Positions 57,216 to 64,000 of a stretch of DNA of 64,000 bases are shown in pieces. This DNA is from Salinicoccus albus DSM 19776 (GTDB taxonomy: Bacteria > Bacillota > Bacilli > Staphylococcales > Salinicoccaceae). Positions within the stretch are counted from its first letter, which is position 1. Each line of letters begins with the position of its first letter. Both the position numbers and the translations under genes were made by a program. Below the pieces are notes generated by a model. It searched no databases, was not told the origin of the DNA, and saw only the letters and a program-made list of their open reading frames with translations. Location: assembly GCF_000385175.1 (NCBI RefSeq), contig NZ_ARQJ01000024.1, positions 1-64,000 of the forward strand. The letters are read 5' to 3'.

Positions 57216-58073
57216 ATGAAAGTTGATGATTACAGACTGCTGGTGACATTGGATGAGACAAGGACTTTAAGGCGGGCGGCTGAAAAATTATTCATTTCCC
57301 AGCCTGCTGTCAGTCAGCGGCTGAGATCCATAGAAGATGAATGGGGCGTTAAAATCTTTATCCGTACGAAAAAGGAATTGTATATCACCGGTGAAGGGGA
57401 GAAGATTATTGAGCATGCCAGAAATGTAGTGGACAGAGAGGCTCACGTCAAAGAATATATCAGGATTAATCAAAACTCTGTCCAGGGGAATCTTTCAATC
57501 GGCGTTTCCTCTTTAATCGGACATACGATCCTGCCGGAAATTCTTGCCCAGTATTTAAAATTGTATCCCAATGTAAATATAAAGATCAAAGTCGGTTCTT
57601 CACAGCAGATTGTTGAGGAACAGAATGATTTTCATATTGCGATTGTCAGAGGCAACCACATCATGAATAAACAGAATGAGCTGCTTTTTGTCGACCGTCA
57701 TTTTTTGGTGACACCCAAATCCGGGGAAGACGGAAAGATGCTGCCTGTGATAGAGTTCCAGGCGGATCCCATTTATATCAGTGAGATTGAGCAGTACTTT
57801 GAATATAAATTTAACCGCAAGTATGATCCACAGATAAAAGTGGATCAGATAGCCACCTGCCGTGCAATGCTGCTGGAAGGTATCGGTGTAACCGTGCTGC
57901 CTGAAATTGTGCTCGAGGGTTTTGAAACTGATAAATTCCATCTGGATGAAGCCATGTATGAAAATCGGCCGATCACAAGGGAAACCTATATCGCGTATGA
58001 CAACAGCGTGCTCGAACTGCCACAGGTCAAAGCATTCCTCACACTGGTCCGTACTTTCGTAAATGCATCATAA
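57216..58073 (+). CDS. LysR family transcriptional regulator
   Basis: 285 residues from ATG 57216, behind AAAGGGTG. The N-terminal winged helix-turn-helix is DDYRLLVTLDETRTLRRAAEKLFISQPAVSQRLRSIE (split across residues 4-40), followed by a linker helix. A periplasmic-binding-like effector domain covers about 90-285 (GNLSIGVSSLIGHTILPEILAQY; ATCRAMLLEGIGVTVLPEIVLE). It resembles CpsY/CysB-type regulators of Firmicutes. It is divergent from the GSP39-like gene, a common layout for a LysR regulator and its target, with 134 bases between. The effector is unknown. Confidence 0.9.
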   Translation: MKVDDYRLLVTLDETRTLRRAAEKLFISQPAVSQRLRSIEDEWGVKIFIRTKKELYITGEGEKIIEHARNVVDREAHVKEYIRINQNSVQGNLSIGVSSLIGHTILPEILAQYLKLYPNVNIKIKVGSSQQIVEEQNDFHIAIVRGNHIMNKQNELLFVDRHFLVTPKSGEDGKMLPVIEFQADPIYISEIEQYFEYKFNRKYDPQIKVDQIATCRAMLLEGIGVTVLPEIVLEGFETDKFHLDEAMYENRPITRETYIAYDNSVLELPQVKAFLTLVRTFVNAS

Positions 58074-58179
58074 ACGTCGGGTAAAACCTGCCGGGTCTTT
58101 TTTACTGCATATATCCTGGCGGATGTGTGACAATGAATATATAATTAACGTGACGAAAAAATGATAAAGGAGACATTTG

Positions 58180-58665
58180 ATGGAAATTCTTTGGTGGCTC
58201 ATCATTGCTGCATCGTTTATCATCGGTTTTGCAGGACTCATTTTCCCTGTAGTGCCGGCGGTTTTGATGTTTTGGATCGGATTTTTAGTATTCCATTTCC
58301 TCATTGACAGTGACGCGTTGTCCTGGATATTCTGGGTGCTCGCAATAGTGCTGACCGTTCTGGTGTTCGTCAGTGATATCATCGCTAACAGCTATTTTGT
58401 AAAACGTTACGGCGGCTCGAAAAGCGGCGAATACGCTGCCATTATCGGCGTCATCTTCGGAATGTTCATCTATCCGCCGTTCGGCGTGATTTTCGTTCCA
58501 TTTATATTGGTGATGATTGTCGAAGCCATCGGTTCCAGAGATATGAATCAGGCATTGAAAGCATCCGTCGGGTCGCTGCTTGCATTCTTATCGAGTTCAA
58601 TTTTCAATGGTGTCATTTATACATTGATGGTTATCTGGTTCCTTTTGGACGCACTATTATTCTGA
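58180..58665 (+). CDS. DUF456 membrane protein
   Basis: 161 residues, ATG 58180 behind AAAGGAG. About five hydrophobic segments with the DUF456 glycine-rich pattern: FIIGFAGLIFPVVPAVLMFWIGFLV split over residues 12-36, ISDIIANSYFVKRYGGSKSGEYAAIIG (family YGGSK motif, about 70-88) and FIYPPFGVIFVPFILVMIVEA. Found in many bacteria, function unknown. Single gene ending in a bidirectional terminator. Confidence 0.88.
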   Translation: MEILWWLIIAASFIIGFAGLIFPVVPAVLMFWIGFLVFHFLIDSDALSWIFWVLAIVLTVLVFVSDIIANSYFVKRYGGSKSGEYAAIIGVIFGMFIYPPFGVIFVPFILVMIVEAIGSRDMNQALKASVGSLLAFLSSSIFNGVIYTLMVIWFLLDALLF

Positions 58666-58687
58666 CCGCGAAAAACATACTGAATGT

Positions 58688-58720
58688 AAAAAACCTGACT
58701 CAACTTGAGTCAGGTTTTTT
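58688..58720. terminator. Bidirectional terminator
   Basis: AAAAAACCTGACTCAA (58688-58703) with TTGAGTCAGGTTTTTT (58705-58720). It ends the DUF456 gene on plus and the peptide-transporter operon on minus. Confidence 0.94.
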
Positions 58721-58728
58721 ACCTATGA

Positions 58729-59829
58729 TCAGTTTTTGGCATCTTCGAGCTCTTTGCCTGTGGATTCATTGTCGCCGCCTTCTTCATCCAGTGCTTTGCG
58801 GACATCTGTCATTTCGTAAGTCGGCTTGTGTCTGCCGGATTGAATGTCCTTCGCGTAATGACAGGCCACGTCATGGCTGCCTGTCATTACACTGTCTTTC
58901 TCTTCCAGCAGCGGCTCTTCCGTTTTGCATTTGTCTGTCGCATAGGGGCACCTTGTATGGAAGCGGCACCCCTGCGGCGGATCAATCGGGGATGGCACAT
59001 CTCCCCGGAGGAAGATTCTTTCGGATTTATTCTTCGGATCCGGTACCGGAATTGCAGATAAGAGTGCTTTGGTATACGGATGCTGCGGGTTTTCGAAAAT
59101 TGCTTTCGTATCTCCGGATTCCACAACTTTGCCGAGGTACATGACGACGATGCGGTCTGAAATATGTCTGACCACCCCGAGGTCATGAGCGATGAACATG
59201 TAGGTCAGATCATACTCACGCTGTAATTTTTTCAGCAGATTCAGAACCTGTGCCTGTATGGAAACATCCAGTGCACTGACTGCTTCGTCACAGATAATGA
59301 GTTTAGGATTCACTGACAAAGCGCGGGCAATACCGATACGCTGGCGCTGTCCGCCTGAAAATTCATGCGGGAAGCGGTCAATTTGGTGCCTCTGAAGTCC
59401 AACGGTTTCCATCAACTCAATAATGCGGTCATTGCGCTCGTTTTTCGGAACAACATCCTGTATTTCCATGGCTTCATTCAGCGTCTGTCTCACCGTTTTA
59501 CGCGGGTTCAAAGAAGCATAGGGGTCCTGGAAGATGATCTGCATTTCACTTCTCATCTTACGCATTTCGTTTTTGTTCATTGATACTATGTCCTGACCGT
59601 CAAACTCAATTTTCCCTTCCGTCGGTTCGTCAAGTCTTAAAATCGCCCGGCCGGTCGTGGATTTACCACACCCGGACTCCCCGACGACCGACACCGTTTC
59701 CCCCTTGTTGATTGTAAATGATACATCATCAACAGCTTTGACATGGTTGACAGTCCGTCCGAGGAAACCGCCTTTGATCGGAAAGTATTGCTTCAGGTTC
59801 GCCACTTTAAGAAGTTGATTCTCTGTCAT
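58729..59829 (-). CDS. Opp/Dpp-type peptide ABC transporter ATPase 2 (OppF-like)
   Basis: 366 residues, ATG 59829 behind GAAGGGAGTG. ABC ATPase with Walker A GESGCGKS (about residues 51-58), the signature FSGGQRQRIGIARAL (about 159), Walker B LIICDEAVSALDV and H-loop FIAHDLGV. The oligopeptide C-terminal extension (oligo_HPY) has PQGCRFHTRCPYATDKC, the cysteine cluster typical of OppD/F. The acidic tail (GGDNESTGKELEDAKN) is species-specific. Last gene of a four-gene operon. Its start overlaps oppD-like by 23 bases. Provides energy for uptake of peptides, nickel or glutathione-like substrates. Confidence 0.92.
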   Translation of the reverse strand: MTENQLLKVANLKQYFPIKGGFLGRTVNHVKAVDDVSFTINKGETVSVVGESGCGKSTTGRAILRLDEPTEGKIEFDGQDIVSMNKNEMRKMRSEMQIIFQDPYASLNPRKTVRQTLNEAMEIQDVVPKNERNDRIIELMETVGLQRHQIDRFPHEFSGGQRQRIGIARALSVNPKLIICDEAVSALDVSIQAQVLNLLKKLQREYDLTYMFIAHDLGVVRHISDRIVVMYLGKVVESGDTKAIFENPQHPYTKALLSAIPVPDPKNKSERIFLRGDVPSPIDPPQGCRFHTRCPYATDKCKTEEPLLEEKDSVMTGSHDVACHYAKDIQSGRHKPTYEMTDVRKALDEEGGDNESTGKELEDAKN

Positions 59830-60823
59830 AAACCTTCACTCCCTTCTCTCCGTCCCACTGGTCAGTGTATATCCAGCACCTGACATCGTTGCCGTCTTCC
59901 TGGGTTTCGAGTGCAGGCATCTGGCTGCATATATTGGAGGCGTGCGGACAGCGGGGCGCGAATCTGCAGCCCGCCGGCATTTCATCCGGCGCCGGCACGC
60001 TCCCTTTAATTGGAATCAATTCATCCTGGTCCATATCGTGACGCGGCAGTGAGTTCAACAGGCCGACAGTGTAAGGATGTTTCGGATTATCAAATAATGT
60101 CTCTACATCGGCGTATTCTACGATTTGGCCGCAATACATGACCGCGACATAATCGCATGTTTCTGCGATCACTCCCAGATCGTGTGTAATCATAATCACG
60201 CTCATGCCGATTTCTTCCTGTAGTTCTTTGATCAGTTCCAGAATCTGCGATTGAATGGTTACATCAAGGGCTGTTGTCGGTTCATCTGCGATCAGGAGTT
60301 CCGGTTTGCAGGCAAGCGCCATAGCGATCATGACACGCTGCCGCATCCCCCCGGACAACTCGTAAGGATATTGGTCGATACGTTTATCCGGCGAAGGAAT
60401 ACCTACCATTTCAAGCATTTCTATCGCACGTTTTGTGCCTTCTTTTTTACCCAGCCCCTCGTGGATCTTGTATGATTCTCTCAGCTGCTGGCCGATGGTA
60501 TAAACCGGGTTAAGTGAAGTCATCGGCTCCTGGAAGATCATGGAGATTTCGTTTCCCCGGATATTTCTCATACGGGAAGGTTTAACATCCGTGAGTTCTT
60601 CACCGTTAAAATCAATGCTGCCCCCGACAATTTTGCCCGGGTCATCGATGAGCTGTAAGATCGACAGCGCGCTGATACTCTTGCCGGAACCGGACTCTCC
60701 AACGATGCCCAGAGTTTTTCCCTCAGGCACTTGGAGTGTCACGCCATCGACGGCTTTGATTTCATTCCCCTCTACAAAGAATGAAGTTCTGAGATCGTTT
60801 ATATCAAGTATATTTTCAGACAT
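59807..60823 (-). CDS. Opp/Dpp-type peptide ABC transporter ATPase 1 (OppD-like)
   Basis: 338 residues. ATG 60823 has GGGAGTG just upstream; the frame is open to a TTG at 60838. Walker A GESGSGKS (about residues 38-45), signature [15 protein letters not shown], Walker [14 protein letters not shown] and H-loop [10 protein letters not shown]. The C-terminal [18 protein letters not shown] is the oligo_HPY cysteine region, which in some OppD proteins holds an iron-sulfur cluster. It overlaps the next ATPase gene by 23 bases and lies 16 bases after the permease gene. Pairs with the OppF-like protein as a heterodimer. Confidence 0.93.
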   Translation of the reverse strand: MSENILDINDLRTSFFVEGNEIKAVDGVTLQVPEGKTLGIVGESGSGKSISALSILQLIDDPGKIVGGSIDFNGEELTDVKPSRMRNIRGNEISMIFQEPMTSLNPVYTIGQQLRESYKIHEGLGKKEGTKRAIEMLEMVGIPSPDKRIDQYPYELSGGMRQRVMIAMALACKPELLIADEPTTALDVTIQSQILELIKELQEEIGMSVIMITHDLGVIAETCDYVAVMYCGQIVEYADVETLFDNPKHPYTVGLLNSLPRHDMDQDELIPIKGSVPAPDEMPAGCRFAPRCPHASNICSQMPALETQEDGNDVRCWIYTDQWDGEKGVKVYDRESTS

Positions 60824-60839
60824 ATATGTCACTCCCAAC

Positions 60840-61760
60840 TTAGTTTAAGTCTACGCGTTTGTTCAACAGTCTGTATGAGATATCCACGATGAGGTTCACA
60901 AATACGAAACTGACTGCAATGACGAGCACTGCTCCCTGCACAACAGGGAAGTCTCTCTGCAATATGGAATCGATGATCAGTCTGCCCAATCCATTAATGG
61001 CGAATACACTCTCTGTCAGTATGGAGCCGCCAAGGAAGTAACCGAACTGAAGTCCGATGACAGTCACAACCGGAATCATTGCATTTTTCAGGGCGTGACG
61101 GAAGATGACCGTCCGTTCTTTGACCCCTTTGGCACGGGCCGTACGGATATAATCCTGCTGGATGACATCAAGCATGCTGCTGCGTGTCATACGTGCAATA
61201 ATGGCAGCGCCTGCAGTGCCAAGCGAGATGACTGGCAGCAGAAGCTGATCAGCATTTCCCCAGCCTGTCGGGGCAAACCATCCGAGTTCGATGGCGAACC
61301 ATTGGATGAGCATCAGCCCGAGCCAGAAGTTTGGCATGGACAGACCGAAAAGTGTAATGATCATCAATGTAACATCATAGAAAGAGTATTGTTTAATTGC
61401 AGAAACAATACCGGCCAAAAGACCAAGCACTACTGTAAAAATTGTTGAATATATCGTAAGTTCCAGAGTGATGAGGAATCTTGGCTGAATATGATCGAAT
61501 ACCGGTATGTTATCACGTACTGAAACACCGAAATCCAGCTGAGCGGCATTTCCCAGAAAATTAAGATATTGTATGTGCAATGGATCGTTCAATCCAAGCC
61601 GCTGTTCGATCGCTTTTACTGTTGCTTCTGGTGCACTTTCACCGGCCATGATTACAGCAGGGTTACCCGGAGTCAGATGCATCAGACTGAAGACCAGAAT
61701 CGTAACCCCGAGCAGTACCGGGATGAGCTGCAGTAATCTGCGAATAATAAACGTAGTCAT
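60840..61760 (-). CDS. Opp/Dpp-type permease B (OppB/DppB-like)
   Basis: 306 residues, ATG 61760 behind TAGGAGG. Six membrane segments. The N-terminal FIIRRLLQLIPVLLGVTILVF and the LTPGNPA stretch are typical of the B subunit. The EAA coupling motif is DYIRTARAKGVKERTVIFRHALKNAMIP (about 195-222), and GSILTESVFAINGLGRL follows. It contacts the ATPases from the cytosolic side. Second gene of the operon, 10 bases after the C-type permease gene, an order (C before B) that is less common than B before C. Confidence 0.93.
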   Translation of the reverse strand: MTTFIIRRLLQLIPVLLGVTILVFSLMHLTPGNPAVIMAGESAPEATVKAIEQRLGLNDPLHIQYLNFLGNAAQLDFGVSVRDNIPVFDHIQPRFLITLELTIYSTIFTVVLGLLAGIVSAIKQYSFYDVTLMIITLFGLSMPNFWLGLMLIQWFAIELGWFAPTGWGNADQLLLPVISLGTAGAAIIARMTRSSMLDVIQQDYIRTARAKGVKERTVIFRHALKNAMIPVVTVIGLQFGYFLGGSILTESVFAINGLGRLIIDSILQRDFPVVQGAVLVIAVSFVFVNLIVDISYRLLNKRVDLN

Positions 61761-61770
61761 GTAATGCCTC

Positions 61771-62679
61771 CTATTTCCTCAATTTAGGATCAAATGCATC
61801 CCTTAATCCGTCTCCGAATAAGTTAAACGCAAGTACGACAATGACGATCATCATACCCGGGAAGAAAGTGATGTGGGCTGCCTGATACATATAGTTTCTG
61901 CCATCGTTGAGCATCGCCCCCCATTCCGGTGTTGGCGGCTGCACCCCGAGTCCGAGGAAGGAAAGTCCTGCTGCTGAGAGAATTGCTGTAGCGATGAATA
62001 ACGTTGTATTTACAATGATCGGCGACATGATGTTCGGCAGAATATGCTGGAAAATGATTTTTCCGTCTCTGGCTCCGAGCGCGCGTATCGCATCGACGTA
62101 TTCCAGTTTTTTAGTCGTCAATGTAGATCCGCGTACAATCCGTGCAAATTGCGGGACTGCACCGATAGCGATGGCGATTGTGACGTTAATCGTGCTGCCT
62201 CCGAGAACACTGACGATAGCAAGTGCGAGCAGTATGCCCGGGAAAGCCAGCAGTATATCCATGATTCTCATAATAATCGTGTCCAGCCATTTGCCATAGT
62301 AACCTGCAAGAATACCTAGCGGAACGCCGATAATTCCCGCGAGAAATGTTGCTGTAAAACCTACCCCTAATGTTATGTACATCCCATGAAGTATGCGGAT
62401 AAAGATATCCCGGCCCAGATGATCGGTACCGAACCAATACTGCGCCGAAGGCCCCTCGAGCTTATCTGTGAGATTAGTGGCGCTGGAACTTGTGCCTGTA
62501 ATACCGTAATTGGCATCCAGCGCACCGAAAATTGACACAAAGAAAAAGAGTACCAGTACGTAGAAACCCACGAGGGCAGACTTGTTCTTCCTCAGACGTT
62601 TGAAGAAGTCTTTCATACCTTTGACTCTGGGATTGACTTCTTTGATTTTCTGAGTCGTATTTTCTGAAGCGACTGCCAT
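61771..62679 (-). CDS. Opp/Dpp-type permease C (OppC/DppC-like)
   Basis: 302 residues, ATG 62679 behind TAGGGGGTC. It has a long cytosolic N-terminus (about 35 residues), the OppC_N segment KNKSALVGFYVLVLFFFVSIFG, GTDHLGRDIFIRILHGM (about 83-100) and the EAA motif EYVDAIRALGARDGKIIFQHILPN (about 195-218). LSFLGLGVQPPTPEWGAML near 240 is typical of the C subunit. First gene of the minus-strand operon. It is divergent from the substrate-binding lipoprotein gene, 299 bases away. Confidence 0.93.
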   Translation of the reverse strand: MAVASENTTQKIKEVNPRVKGMKDFFKRLRKNKSALVGFYVLVLFFFVSIFGALDANYGITGTSSSATNLTDKLEGPSAQYWFGTDHLGRDIFIRILHGMYITLGVGFTATFLAGIIGVPLGILAGYYGKWLDTIIMRIMDILLAFPGILLALAIVSVLGGSTINVTIAIAIGAVPQFARIVRGSTLTTKKLEYVDAIRALGARDGKIIFQHILPNIMSPIIVNTTLFIATAILSAAGLSFLGLGVQPPTPEWGAMLNDGRNYMYQAAHITFFPGMMIVIVVLAFNLFGDGLRDAFDPKLRK

Positions 62680-62978
62680 TTGTTGACCCCCTAATAATTC
62701 TGATTGAATTTATTAAAAATTCTTGAAATGCTCTAAAAGTAATAATATCGGTTTAGAACGTATATATCAATATATTTTCAAAATTAATGAAAAGGCTACC
62801 AAAAATTTACTATTGAAAAATATATAAATGTGTAATAAATTCCCATTCATTTTCAATTCAATTATGAATTTTTGTAAAAACTTTATTGAAGAAAATAGAC
62901 CTATGTAATATTATTGATATACTATTAAATTATACTAAAAAAGTATGGTTTAGGGTTATCAGAAAGGAGATGTGTTAG
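62680..62978. other. AT-rich divergent regulatory region of the peptide transporter
   Basis: It is much more AT-rich than the flanks and has no coding frame. It must hold promoters for both directions. TATACT at 62931-62936 and TATACT at 62918-62923 are possible plus-strand -10 elements, with poor -35 boxes. AATTTTTGTAAAAA near 62867-62880 loosely resembles a CodY box but has several mismatches. Nothing firm. Confidence 0.35.
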
Positions 62979-64000
62979 TTGAAAAAAGTTTCAAGCTTAT
63001 TGCTGTTTGCACTTATACTGGTTCTTACTGCTTGTACAGACGATAGCGAAGTGGAACCACAGGAGGGTACAGCTGACGAAGCAGCAGAGAGTGGCGGGGA
63101 TCTGGTCGTTTCCACTGCCAGTGACCTTGTGTCTCTAGATCCGCACGGAAGTAATGATCTGCCATCAGATCAGGTGAGAGGAACAATCTATGACGGCCTG
63201 GTCAAACATAATGATGACCTCGGAATTGAACCGCAGCTGGCTGAAGACTGGGAACAGACTGATGATCATACATGGGTGTTTACCTTGAGGGAAGATGTTA
63301 CTTTCCATGACGGCAGTGAATTCAATGCTGAAGTGGTCAAAGCGAACCTGGACCGCGTGGTGGATCCCGCTGTCGCCTCGTCCCGCGTGAATATTTTCGA
63401 AATGATTGAAACGGTTAATGTACTTGATGACTACCAGGTAGAAATTGTTACTGCCTATCCGTTTGCCCCGCTGCTGAATCACCTTGCCCATGACGGTGGT
63501 GGGATGATCAGTAAGGAAGTCATCGATGAAGACTACCAGTATGCGATTGACGAGGCCGGTCTGGATATAACTGCAGAAGAAATTTATGAAATGCGTGAAT
63601 CAGACCCCGAAGAATATGAAAATGTGTCAGACAACATCTCCGAATATTTACATACGATTGTGGAACAGAACCCTGTGGGCACCGGGTATCTTCAATTTGA
63701 GGACAGAAGTCCGGGAGAACAGACAGAACTTACCCGTTATGATGAGTTTTGGGGCGAGCCTGCGACCCTTGATACAGTGACTTTTAAAGTGGTTGCTGAA
63801 ACAGGGTCCAGAATTGCTGAGCTGGAAACAGGTAGCTCGCATGTGATTACCGGATTTGAACCGTCAAATGTTGAAAGGATCGAAAACCACGAAGAAACAA
63901 ATATGTACACGCTGCATAATATTGCGATGGAATTCATTGGCTTTAATACTTCAAAAGAGCCGCTTGATGATAAGAGGGTTAGGCAGGCAATCTCCCATAT
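62979..64000 (+). CDS. Peptide/nickel-type ABC transporter substrate-binding lipoprotein (5' part, runs off right edge)
   Basis: TTG 62979 follows AAAGGAGATG. 340 codons are visible with no stop. A lipoprotein signal ends LVLTAC (Cys19), then a short acidic spacer. The SBP_bac_5 domain starts at about 40: LVVSTASDLVSLDPHGSND, GTIYDGLVKHNDDLGIEPQLAEDWE, VFTLREDVTFHDGSEFNAEVVKANLDRV and a later NPVGTGYLQFEDRSPGEQTELTRYDEFW. Between ISKEVIDE and NPVGTG lies an extra acidic segment of about 40 residues. It captures the substrate outside and hands it to the divergently encoded permease set. Substrate (peptide, nickel, glutathione) undetermined. Confidence 0.92.
   Translation, partial: MKKVSSLLLFALILVLTACTDDSEVEPQEGTADEAAESGGDLVVSTASDLVSLDPHGSNDLPSDQVRGTIYDGLVKHNDDLGIEPQLAEDWEQTDDHTWVFTLREDVTFHDGSEFNAEVVKANLDRVVDPAVASSRVNIFEMIETVNVLDDYQVEIVTAYPFAPLLNHLAHDGGGMISKEVIDEDYQYAIDEAGLDITAEEIYEMRESDPEEYENVSDNISEYLHTIVEQNPVGTGYLQFEDRSPGEQTELTRYDEFWGEPATLDTVTFKVVAETGSRIAELETGSSHVITGFEPSNVERIENHEETNMYTLHNIAMEFIGFNTSKEPLDDKRVRQAISH

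Noticed and set aside
62860-62885. CodY-like box before the peptide-binding lipoprotein
   Set aside because: Four or more mismatches to the 15-base consensus in a very AT-rich stretch, where chance matches are expected.
1-64000. CRISPR array, tRNA, rRNA, prophage
   Set aside because: No regularly spaced repeats, no cloverleaf-like or rRNA-like stretches in the gaps, and no phage genes were recognised.

Overview
The window looks like chromosomal DNA of a low-to-mid GC, moderately halophilic member of the Bacillales. My best guess is the Staphylococcaceae (Salinicoccus/Jeotgalicoccus-like). The reasons are a LysM-LysM-CHAP wall hydrolase of the Sle1/SsaA type with a WalR-like box, CtsR-controlled clpE, a des-desK-desR membrane-fluidity module, ectoine hydroxylase plus an ectoine-hydrolase-like gene, a BCCT osmolyte carrier, an NhaC-type antiporter and strongly acidic lipoproteins. 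Genus is inference from gene content only. I saw no rRNA, tRNA, CRISPR array or prophage.

Layout. 0-2.9 kb: the 5' part of an IS1380-family transposase, an ATP-grasp enzyme with a glycosyltransferase-like tail and a peptidoglycan-binding repeat protein. 2.9-6.2 kb (minus): BCCT carrier, aldo/keto reductase, cupin. 6.3-13.4 kb: a SurA_N lipoprotein, an amidohydrolase/BNR-repeat pair, a KdpD-like Usp protein, a YitT protein and aldA. 13.4-16.8 kb: an orphan HI0074-type protein, a CHY zinc finger and clpE with two promoters and three CtsR boxes. 16.9-20.4 kb: ectD facing a cre-marked operon of a PLP gamma-lyase/synthase-family enzyme and a DoeA-like M24 protein. 20.5-28.8 kb: an ACR3-like carrier, a methyltransferase, a tandem AhpD protein, two lipoproteins (one a Cu/Zn SOD), a pirin, a TetR-MFS efflux pair and two uncharacterised proteins. 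29-32.3 kb: des-desK-desR, then a GNAT gene broken by a stop codon. 32.5-43.3 kb: an NhaC antiporter, a heme-binding-like protein with glutathione-independent formaldehyde dehydrogenase, a patatin, small proteins, an ABC-2 exporter and two redox/methyl-transfer enzymes. 43.3-47.4 kb: tRNA wobble modification (trhO, a frameshifted queC, a preQ1-I riboswitch, queF and a YhhQ-type transporter). 47.5-58.7 kb: transporters, the wall hydrolase, YebC, two SDRs with altered catalytic residues, a DUF402 protein and a LysR regulator. 58.7-64 kb: an Opp/Dpp-type peptide ABC importer whose binding-protein gene runs off the right edge.

The genes form several stress and salvage modules: osmotic (BCCT, NhaC, ectD), protein quality (clpE), cold (des/desKR), oxidative or aldehyde stress (SOD, AhpD, fdhA, aldA), and queuosine. 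The most interesting points are the catabolite-controlled PLP enzyme/DoeA-like operon beside ectD, and the queC frameshift caused by an extra TGCC repeat unit next to an apparently intact preQ1 riboswitch-queF-yhhQ unit.
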